Shown: one piece after another, positions 14,376 to 20,472 of the stretch | Layout: every line of letters starts with the position of its first letter | How positions within the stretch are numbered: the stretch's first letter is position 1 | NCBI GenBank assembly: GCA_902464405.1 | Contig: CABQJD010000016.1 | Coordinates: forward strand, 1-20,926 | Direction: 5' to 3' | Length of the DNA: 20,926 nt | Origin: an uncultured Actinomycetaceae bacterium | GTDB lineage: Bacteria > Actinomycetota > Actinomycetes > Actinomycetales > Actinomycetaceae | Program-made: the position numbers and the translations under genes | Notes under the pieces: model-generated | Told to the model about the DNA's origin: nothing | Seen by the model: the letters and a program-made list of their open reading frames with translations, nothing else | The model's database searches: none

Positions 14376-14835
14376 TTTTAAGGCTGCATTAAGGCAGCGT
14401 AAGGCTCCGAAGAAAAATCTGAGCATCTGCGGCAGTAGTGCGCGGCACTCGTGCACGGCGCGTTAAGCATTTTGCGCGGCATCGTTAAGCGCGCATTACT
14501 TGTAGAGCGCTCTTGTGTAGCATCATTGCGCGGCACCCATGTATGGCGAATGTATGGCGAAGCATTGCACAGCACTCTTATACAGCAAAGCGTTATGCAG
14601 CACTCGTGTGCGCGCATTATTCGTATGGCGCTATGGCACTATTACTCACTCGCTATTATGCACACGCTATGTGCGTGCGCTATTGCGCGAGATATTGCAA
14701 GCACTATTGCGCGAGGAGCGCTTTATGCTGCAAAATGCTTTCACATAATGCACTACACGTATTACGTATTACATATAGAAATAGCGCATATCTTGAGCAC
14801 ACAAATAAAAGATATACAGCGGCGCACTAGCCAGA
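14376..14835. repeat. Repeat-filled gap after galK, units of about 10-14 bp
   Basis: No gene is visible in these 460 bp. After the galK stop, AAGGCTGCATT, AAGGCAGCGT and AAGGCTCCGA form three degenerate 10-11-bp units from 14380. From about 14430 to 14800 the sequence can be cut into some twenty units of mostly 13-14 bp, such as GCATCATTGCGCG, GCACCCATGTATG, CGCTATTATGCACA and CGCTATTGCGCGA. CTATTGCGCGAG is exactly repeated at 14680-14691 and 14704-14715. Indels break the phase often, so copy number is approximate. I see no clear terminator for galK. Confidence 0.55.
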
Positions 14836-15171
14836 TCAGTATTCCATCGGATATCCAGCGCTCTTCCATGAGGTTGTGCCACCGTGCACAGAAACTGCTT
14901 TATACCCAAGATCAATAAGGCGCTGCGCTGCCGTCAATGAGCGATTTCCCGAGGCACAGATAAGCATCACTTCTTGCTCTTTACCATAATTTTCCATTGC
15001 TGCAACCAGCGATGCCATGGGAATATGCACAGCTCCTGCAGCTCGCCCGCGATTCCATTCGTATATCTCTCGAATATCGATGAGAGGATTCCCCTCGGCT
15101 TGCCGCGCACGCGCTTGAGCCACGGTAATACGAGCAGTACCACCTGAATACATAAAATCAAAGAAACCCAT
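14836..15171 (-). CDS. Single-domain rhodanese-like protein
   Basis: This is a predicted small sulfurtransferase or persulfide carrier; the donor and acceptor are unknown. From the ATG at 15171 it has 111 residues with one rhodanese fold: LIDIREIYEWNRGRAAGAVHIP in the first half (the usual DxRxxxEFxxGHIxGAxNIP pattern) and the active-site loop CASGNRS with C72 in the second. The motif C-x-x-G-x-R is intact, so it should be active. The frame is open to 15222, but the upstream residues are not rhodanese-like. No SD precedes 15171; CACAAT lies 6 nt upstream on the minus strand, so it is another candidate leaderless gene. A sequence of nothing but a rhodanese domain fits GlpE/PspE-type proteins. 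Confidence 0.9.
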   Translation of the reverse strand: MGFFDFMYSGGTARITVAQARARQAEGNPLIDIREIYEWNRGRAAGAVHIPMASLVAAMENYGKEQEVMLICASGNRSLTAAQRLIDLGYKAVSVHGGTTSWKSAGYPMEY

Positions 15172-15177
15172 AGAGCT

Positions 15178-15183
15178 ATTGTG
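15178..15183 (-). promoter_or_regulatory. Putative leaderless -10 box of the rhodanese gene
   Basis: CACAAT on the minus strand (ATTGTG on plus) ends 6 nt before the ATG at 15171, and no SD is present. It is the same hexamer and nearly the same spacing as at argH. Confidence 0.35.
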
Positions 15184-15195
15184 GCACAATGCACG

Positions 15196-15310
15196 GCTAA
15201 TCCACGCGCCTAGCTCACTCACCTAGCCGACTCGCTCAACTTGCTTACCTAATCCACGCACCTAGCCTACTCGCCTAGCCCACTAGATCTAGCTCCTCTA
15301 CCTAGCTCCC
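15196..15310 (+). repeat. 13-bp tandem repeat, about 9 copies
   Basis: Consecutive units are GCTAATCCACGCG (15196), CCTAGCTCACTCA (15209), CCTAGCCGACTCG (15222), CTCAACTTGCTTA (15235), CCTAATCCACGCA (15248), CCTAGCCTACTCG (15261), CCTAGCCCACTAG (15274), a 14-mer at 15287 and a partial unit at 15301. It lies immediately upstream of the rhodanese gene and of the mgl promoter region. Confidence 0.8.
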
Positions 15311-15329
15311 AATACTCCACTTCCCACTT

Positions 15330-15373
15330 ACAATTAGATAACAATTAAATAACAATTTACGGCATTTTGCCGT
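15330..15373 (+). promoter_or_regulatory. Phased AATT tracts and ACGGCA palindrome upstream of mglB
   Basis: ACAATTAGATA, ACAATTAAATA and ACAATTTACGG follow each other at 15330, 15341 and 15352, putting AATT tracts at an 11-bp spacing close to one helical turn. Directly after, ACGGCA (15359-15364) and TGCCGT (15368-15373) form a perfect inverted repeat with a 3-bp centre, the size of an operator. It lies just upstream of the -35 box. Confidence 0.45.
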
Positions 15374-15388
15374 TCATCTAAAAAATAA

Positions 15389-15417
15389 TTTAACTGTGAC
15401 GCAGGTCGCGTTATAGA
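15389..15417 (+). promoter_or_regulatory. Putative mgl operon promoter TTTAAC-N17-TATAGA
   Basis: TTTAAC at 15389-15394 and TATAGA at 15412-15417 are 17 nt apart. The spacer contains TGTGACGCAGGTCGCG (15395-15410), a loose match to the TGTGA-N6-TCACA pattern of CRP-family sites. In the leader, ATGTGA (15426-15431) and TCACAT (15445-15450) form an inverted repeat before the SD. Confidence 0.45.
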
Positions 15418-15471
15418 GTATCTCCATGTGATGCGATAAACACTTCACATCTCGAAAAGAAAAGGATGCAT

Positions 15472-16713
15472 ATGAAAAAGATTCTTTCATTAGCAGCAGT
15501 TACAGCGATGGCGCTGGGCACACTTGCTGCGTGCGGTGATGGCTCTTCCACCCCTTCTGATGGCAATAAAGGAGCCTCAGGCGCTAATGCAGATAAACCA
15601 CTCGTATGGTTCAACCGTCAGCCTTCAAACAGCTCAACTGGCGAGCTGGATAAGACCGCTTTGAACTTCAACGACAAGACTTACTACGTCGGCTTCGATG
15701 CCAACCAAGGCGCTGAGCTTCAAGGAAAGATGATCGCCGACTTCATCAAAGCACACAAAGACAGCATCGACCGTAATGGTGACGGCAAGATCGGTTACGT
15801 GCTCGCTGTTGGCGATGTTGGTCACAACGATTCCATTGCCCGTACTCGCGGCGTACGCAAAGCTCTCGGCACTGCAGTTGAAAAGGATGGGCAGATTCTC
15901 TCCGATCCTACCGAGACGAACGCAGCAGCCGTGCAGGAAGGCACGCTCGATTCTTTCAAAGTAGTAGAGCTTGCTTCTAAAGAAATGAAGACGGGTGCTG
16001 GCGCCACGTGGGACGCAGCTACTGCAGGCGACGCTATGACCGCATGGGCATCTAAGTTTGGCGATCAGATCGACATCGTTGTATCCAACAATGACGGCAT
16101 GGGAATGAGCATGTTTACCAAGTGGTCGAAGGCAGAGAAGGTGCCAACCTTTGGTTATGACGCCAACTCTGACGCAGTTGCCGCAATTGCTGAAGGCTAC
16201 TCAGGCACGATCTCCCAGCACGCAGACGTGCAGGCATATTTAACTCTGCGCGTGCTTCGCAATGCTCTTGACGGCGTTGATCCAGATACGGGTATCGGCA
16301 CTGCAGACGACGCAGGCAACGTACTGACCGATAAGGATTACAAGTATGTAGCTGAAGAGCGTTCCTACTACGCTTTGAACCTTGCAGTGACGGCAGAAAA
16401 CTATAAGGACTTCCTCGATTCCACCGTCACATACGCACCTGTGAGCAAGCAGCTCGACGCTTCTAAATCTCCTGAAAAGAAGGTGTGGCTCAATATCTAC
16501 AACTCGGCTGATAACTTCCTCGGTTCGACCTATCAGCCACTTCTTCAAAAGTACGACAAGCTGATGAACCTCAAGGTTGAATATATTGCTGGTGACGGGC
16601 AGACCGAATCCAACATTACCAACCGTTTGGGCAACCCAGGCGACTACGACGCTTTCGCTATCAACATGGTGAAAACAGATAACGCCGCTTCCTACACAGC
16701 TCTCCTGAAGTGA
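15472..16713 (+). CDS. mglB: Galactose/glucose-binding lipoprotein, apparently a circularly permuted MglB
   Basis: This is a predicted lipid-anchored solute receptor for the Mgl transporter. From the ATG at 15472 (AAAAGGA SD, 5-nt spacing; the ATG at 15466 overlaps the SD) it has 413 residues. A signal peptide ends in a lipobox with C21 (LGTLAAC), followed by a Ser/Gly/Asp linker. The body then starts at PLVWFNRQP (43-51), which corresponds to the fourth strand of E. coli MglB (VPVVFFNKEP). It runs through the metal loop DRNGDGKIG (100-108), GHNDSIAR (117-124), W180, SNND (205-208) and GYD (228-230) to the normal C-terminus near 318. Residues 338-413 (VWLNIYNSADNF..., AFAINMV) match the N-terminal 80 residues of mature MglB. 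Residues equivalent to N91, H152, D154, R158, W183, N211, D236, D14 and F16 are kept. Confidence 0.88.
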   Translation: MKKILSLAAVTAMALGTLAACGDGSSTPSDGNKGASGANADKPLVWFNRQPSNSSTGELDKTALNFNDKTYYVGFDANQGAELQGKMIADFIKAHKDSIDRNGDGKIGYVLAVGDVGHNDSIARTRGVRKALGTAVEKDGQILSDPTETNAAAVQEGTLDSFKVVELASKEMKTGAGATWDAATAGDAMTAWASKFGDQIDIVVSNNDGMGMSMFTKWSKAEKVPTFGYDANSDAVAAIAEGYSGTISQHADVQAYLTLRVLRNALDGVDPDTGIGTADDAGNVLTDKDYKYVAEERSYYALNLAVTAENYKDFLDSTVTYAPVSKQLDASKSPEKKVWLNIYNSADNFLGSTYQPLLQKYDKLMNLKVEYIAGDGQTESNITNRLGNPGDYDAFAINMVKTDNAASYTALLK

Positions 16714-16758
16714 TAGCTCTTTGAGCATCATAATGGATAATTTGTAGTAACAATATGG

Positions 16759-16798
16759 TTGGGGCTGTCCGATTACTGCGGTGATCGGACAGCCCCAA
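16759..16798 (+). terminator. 15-bp hairpin between mglB and mglA (attenuator-like)
   Basis: TTGGGGCTGTCCGAT (16759-16773) pairs perfectly with ATCGGACAGCCCCAA (16784-16798) around a 10-nt loop, about 45 nt after the mglB stop. Only a short TTTAG follows. Such hairpins commonly let the binding protein be made in excess over the ATPase and permease, by partial termination or by protecting the upstream mRNA. Confidence 0.7.
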
Positions 16799-16820
16799 TT
16801 TAGAAGAAAGGGAGGTGCTT

Positions 16821-18326
16821 ATGAACGACAGCAACGACGTAGTGCTCTCTATTAAAGGTATGTCTAAATCTTTCGGCCGTAACCGCGTGCTCGATCGAAT
16901 CGATTTCGAAGTCAAACGTGGATCGATTATGGGGCTGATGGGCGAAAATGGTGCTGGAAAATCAACGATGATGAAATGCCTCTTTGGCACATACCAAAAA
17001 GACGAAGGCGATATTACTCTCGACGGCAAGCCTGTGGCTTTTTCTGGCCCGAAAGAAGCCCTCGAAAACGGCATCGCAATGGTGCATCAAGAACTCAATC
17101 AAGCTCTCGAACGCTCTGTGGTCGATAATCTATTTTTAGGGCGTTATCCACTCACCAGCTTAGGCGTCATCGATGAAAAATTGATGAAAAAAGAGGCGTC
17201 TGATCTTTTCCGCCGCCTCGGAATGACGGTCAATCTGACGCAGCCGATGCGCAATATGTCTGTATCTGCACGGCAAATGGTTGAAATTGCTAAAGCGATT
17301 TCCTACAACTCGAAAGTTATTGTGCTCGACGAGCCAACGTCGTCACTCACCGAGCCTGAAGTGCGCAAACTTTTCGAGATGATGAATAAACTGCGCGATC
17401 AAGGAATTTCACTCATCTATATTTCTCACAAAATGGATGAAGTATTTGAAATCTGCGATCAGGTATCCGTGCTGCGAGATGGCAAACTCGTGATGACGAA
17501 AGATACTTCTCAAACGAACATGAACGAACTCGTCACGGCTATGGTCGGGCGTTCGCTAGATAACCGTTTTCCGCCTGTGGATAATACGCCAGGAGATCCG
17601 ATTCTCTCTATCAATCACGTCTCCACAAAGTTTGCCCCATACATTAAAGACATTACGTTTGACGTCAAAGAGGGCGAAATTTTTGGGCTCTACGGGCTTG
17701 TTGGCGCAGGGCGCACAGAACTTCTTGAAACTCTTTTCGGCAGACGCACACGTGCTGCTGGGCGCGTCTACTATAAAGGCAAGCTCATGAACTTCGAGAA
17801 TCCTCGCGAAGCAATGGCAAACGGCTTTGCTCTCATCACGGAAGAGCGCAAAGCAGATGGCTTGTTTATGAAAGGCGATCTTACTTTCAATACGACAATC
17901 GCGAATCTGCCAGCCTACAAAACGGGCGTCGCCCTTTCGGATCAGAAAATGCAAAGTGCCACTATGCACGAAATCCGCACGATGCACACCAAGACGATGG
18001 GGCCAGAGGAGCTTATTTCTGCTCTGTCTGGCGGCAATCAGCAGAAAGTCATTTTTGGGCGCTGGCTGGAACGCTCTCCGAAAGTCTTTATGATGGACGA
18101 GCCGACGCGCGGTATTGACGTAGGAGCAAAGTACGAAATCTATGACCTCATTATCAATATGGCCAAGCAGGGAAAGACTATTATTTTAGTTTCCTCTGAA
18201 ATGCCTGAAATTTTAGGTATTACCAATCGAATTGGCGTGATGAGTGCAGGGCGTCTCGCAGGCATCGTCACCACCAGTGAAACGAACCAAGAAGAGCTTT
18301 TGCGGCTGAGCGCAAAGTATCTGTAA
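16821..18326 (+). CDS. mglA: Galactose/methyl-galactoside ABC transporter ATPase
   Basis: This double-cassette cytoplasmic ATPase powers the MglBC-type importer. The 501-residue product (E. coli MglA has 506) contains, in the first half, Walker A GENGAGKST at 41-49, Q90, a signature-like NMSVSARQ at 145-152, Walker B VIVLDEP at 166-172 and H203. The second half has a degenerate Walker A GLVGAGRTE at 292-300 (Lys replaced by Arg), a signature LSGGNQQK at 402-409 and MMDEPTRG at 424-431, with Ser in place of the H-loop His. This asymmetry is normal for sugar importers of the CUT2 family. I chose the ATG at 16821 because AAAGGGAGG ends 5-6 nt upstream. The permease follows after 14 nt. Upstream is the hairpin separating it from mglB. 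Confidence 0.96.
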   Translation: MNDSNDVVLSIKGMSKSFGRNRVLDRIDFEVKRGSIMGLMGENGAGKSTMMKCLFGTYQKDEGDITLDGKPVAFSGPKEALENGIAMVHQELNQALERSVVDNLFLGRYPLTSLGVIDEKLMKKEASDLFRRLGMTVNLTQPMRNMSVSARQMVEIAKAISYNSKVIVLDEPTSSLTEPEVRKLFEMMNKLRDQGISLIYISHKMDEVFEICDQVSVLRDGKLVMTKDTSQTNMNELVTAMVGRSLDNRFPPVDNTPGDPILSINHVSTKFAPYIKDITFDVKEGEIFGLYGLVGAGRTELLETLFGRRTRAAGRVYYKGKLMNFENPREAMANGFALITEERKADGLFMKGDLTFNTTIANLPAYKTGVALSDQKMQSATMHEIRTMHTKTMGPEELISALSGGNQQKVIFGRWLERSPKVFMMDEPTRGIDVGAKYEIYDLIINMAKQGKTIILVSSEMPEILGITNRIGVMSAGRLAGIVTTSETNQEELLRLSAKYL

Positions 18327-18340
18327 CGAAGGAAAGAATT

Positions 18341-20023
18341 ATGAGTGTGACAGAAGCTACCAAAGACGGCATCCTCACAGCAGAGCAAGAAGAAGCTCTT
18401 CTCGCCCCTATTGATCAGTACGTAGGAAAAATTCAGGCACAGATCGATGAGCTTCGCAAAGATGGCTCCGATAAAGTGATGAAAATGCAGAGCCAGATTC
18501 GTGCGTTAAAATCGGATAAAACGCTCACAAAAGAAGAGCGCACACATCTGATTGCTCAAGATCAGAAAGTGATGGACGAAGCAAAGAAGGTGGAGGCTGC
18601 CAACAAAGCAGAGATCGATAAACTGATTGCTGAAGCTGAAGCGTATATTCGCGCCCACTACGATTCTGAATACTATGCGAAAGTTGAAGCGAGCGTCGAA
18701 AAAGAAAAGAAAGCTGCTAAAGAGCAATACGAAGCAAAGCTGCTCGATTTGCGAAAAGAGCACGCTGAAAACGTTAAAGCTCTTCAAGCGAGCGCAGATC
18801 CTAACCGTGCTCAAGAAATCAAAGACGAAAACTACGTCTACAAAAACAAACAGTACGATGCAAAGCTCGTCTATCAGCAGACGAAGAGCGCTATTAAAGA
18901 CCGTTTGCACGCAGCATTCACGCAGAAATATCACTACGTCGATCTGCTGAGAAATTCAAAATTCACGTTCAAACAAATGCAGGCGCAAAGGATTGAAAAT
19001 TACCGCTATTCTTTCAATCGCAAACAATTTTTGCTCAAAAACGGTTTGTATATCATTATCGTTTTGATCTTTATTGCGCTGTGCATTATTGCTCCCGTGA
19101 CGAAAGGAACAGCGCTTCTCACCTCGCAAAATGTGCTCAACATTTTGCAGCAGGCCTCCCCTCGCATGTTCCTCGCCTTGGGCGTAGCTGGGCTGATTTT
19201 ACTTACGGGCACAGACCTCTCTATCGGCCGTATGGTAGGTATGGGCATGGTGGCTGCAACGGCGATTATGCATCAAGGTCCTAATACTGGCAGCGTCTTC
19301 GGAAAAGTTTTTGACTTCACCTCAATGTCGCTCCTCGGGCGCGCGCTTTTCGCTCTGCTCACCTGCATTATCTTGTGTACTACGTTTACAGCAATTGCTG
19401 GTTTCTTCACAGCTAAATTCAAGATGCACCCGTTTATCTCAACGATGGCGAATATGCTTATTATCTTCGGTCTCGTCACCTATGCCACTAAAGGCGTGAG
19501 CTTTGGCGCTATCGAACCAGATATTCCGACTATGTTTGTGCCTTCAATCAACGGCTTCCCCACAATTATTATTTGGGCTGTTGTAGCTATTATCGTCGTG
19601 TGGTTCATCTGGAATAAGACTCGTTTTGGTAAGAATCTCTATGCTGTGGGCGGCAACCCTGAAGCTGCAGCAGTTTCCGGCATTTCTGTGTTTTGGGTGA
19701 CGTTTGGCGCGTTTGTGCTTGCTGGCATTATGTATGGCTTCGGCTCCTGGCTCGAAGCGCAGCGTATGTTTGGTTCTGGCTCTGCCGCTTACGGGCAAGG
19801 CTGGGATATGGATGCCATCGCTGCCTGCGTGGTCGGCGGAGTCTCGTTTACGGGCGGTATCGGAAAGATTTCTGGTGTGGTCGTGGGCGTGCTTATTTTT
19901 ACAGGCATGACGTATTCACTGACTATTCTCGGCATCGATACGAATCTGCAGTTCGTCTTTACGGGCATTATTATTCTCGCTGCAGTCACGCTCGATTCGC
20001 TTAAATACGTGCAGAAGAAGTAA
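18341..20023 (+). CDS. mglC: Galactose/methyl-galactoside ABC transporter permease with long N-terminal extension
   Basis: This is the membrane subunit of the Mgl importer. The 560-residue product is much longer than E. coli MglC (about 336). Residues from about 225 onward align with MglC: a first membrane helix at about 233-251, ALGVAGLILLTGTDLSIGR, then VWFIWNKTRFGKNLYAVGGNPEAA, DAIAACVVGGVSF and a C-terminal LDSLKYVQKK. The first 220 or so residues are hydrophilic, rich in Lys, Glu, Ala and Gln, have no hydrophobic segment, and look helical with coiled-coil character (about 25-190). They precede the first membrane helix and so should be cytoplasmic, on the ATPase side. SD GAAGGAAAG precedes the ATG at 18341, 14 nt after mglA. 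The reading frame is continuous, so the extension is not a separate gene. Confidence 0.95.
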   Translation: MSVTEATKDGILTAEQEEALLAPIDQYVGKIQAQIDELRKDGSDKVMKMQSQIRALKSDKTLTKEERTHLIAQDQKVMDEAKKVEAANKAEIDKLIAEAEAYIRAHYDSEYYAKVEASVEKEKKAAKEQYEAKLLDLRKEHAENVKALQASADPNRAQEIKDENYVYKNKQYDAKLVYQQTKSAIKDRLHAAFTQKYHYVDLLRNSKFTFKQMQAQRIENYRYSFNRKQFLLKNGLYIIIVLIFIALCIIAPVTKGTALLTSQNVLNILQQASPRMFLALGVAGLILLTGTDLSIGRMVGMGMVAATAIMHQGPNTGSVFGKVFDFTSMSLLGRALFALLTCIILCTTFTAIAGFFTAKFKMHPFISTMANMLIIFGLVTYATKGVSFGAIEPDIPTMFVPSINGFPTIIIWAVVAIIVVWFIWNKTRFGKNLYAVGGNPEAAAVSGISVFWVTFGAFVLAGIMYGFGSWLEAQRMFGSGSAAYGQGWDMDAIAACVVGGVSFTGGIGKISGVVVGVLIFTGMTYSLTILGIDTNLQFVFTGIIILAAVTLDSLKYVQKK

Positions 20024-20099
20024 CCGATAGCGCAATCGTAAAACGCCGCAAAAGGCATAAAACTGATTGCTTGATAAGAAAGGCGTGCCGCGAGTGCGC

Positions 20100-20145
20100 A
20101 GGGTGGGTACTGGAACTTCCAGTGCCCACCCTTTTCTCTCTTTTT
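20100..20145 (+). terminator. Strong intrinsic terminator of the mgl operon
   Basis: AGGGTGGGTACTGGAA (20100-20115) pairs with TTCCAGTGCCCACCCT (20117-20132) with a single T-G pair, followed by TTTCTCTCTTTTT. It is a long, GC-rich stem with a T-rich tail, about 75 nt after the mglC stop. Confidence 0.85.
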
Positions 20146-20225
20146 CTTCTGTGCCTCGCTAAGCTTTTCTCGCGTATCCTCGCTAAGCTTTTTCTTCTGT
20201 GCCCATGCCAAGCTTTTCTCGTACG
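20141..20225 (+). repeat. About 24-bp tandem repeat, 3 copies
   Basis: CCTCGCTAAGCTTTT at 20154-20168 recurs exactly at 20178-20192, and a diverged copy CCATGCCAAGCTTTT lies at 20203-20217. The intervening sequence is also related (TTCTTCTGTGCC occurs in two units). It lies directly after the mgl terminator. Confidence 0.65.
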
Positions 20226-20307
20226 CCCTTCGCTTGGCTCCCTCCCCCATTCTCGCACCACAGCAAAATTTTTCAGGCAGAAAGCAGCAAGGTATTTTGC
20301 TACCATT

Positions 20308-20328
20308 AAAGGGGCGTTTATCCCCTTT
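20308..20328. repeat. Small GC hairpin upstream of chaA-like gene
   Basis: AAAGGGG (20308-20314) and CCCCTTT (20322-20328) form a 7-bp stem with a 7-nt loop, about 145 nt before the start codon. It could be a terminator for something on either strand or part of a leader structure. Confidence 0.4.
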
Positions 20329-20472
20329 GTATTCTCGCGCAGACGATTCGATTGCATCAGCTTCGATAGACGCATAATCAGCCGCTTCGGCATGGCGCAT
20401 CTTGCGAGCTGCTGTACGAATGCTACGCAAGATACTCGAACGATACGTACGATACTCATACTGAAGGTTTTT

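Larger units (their letters stand above)
20024..20472. other. Gap between mglC and chaA-like gene
   Basis: These 449 bp contain the mgl terminator (20100-20145), an AAGCTTTT-containing repeat (20141-20225) and a small GGGG/CCCC hairpin (20308-20328). Long open frames on the minus strand here are low-complexity repeat translations without an SD. No other gene was recognised. Confidence 0.6.

Noticed and set aside
15466..15471. Upstream ATG of mglB at 15466
   Set aside because: It overlaps the AAAAGGA SD; the ATG at 15472 has correct spacing and a normal signal peptide start.
15472..16713. mglB as a frameshifted or truncated gene lacking its N-lobe
   Set aside because: The missing N-terminal segment is present at the C-terminus in one continuous frame, and no upstream remnant exists.
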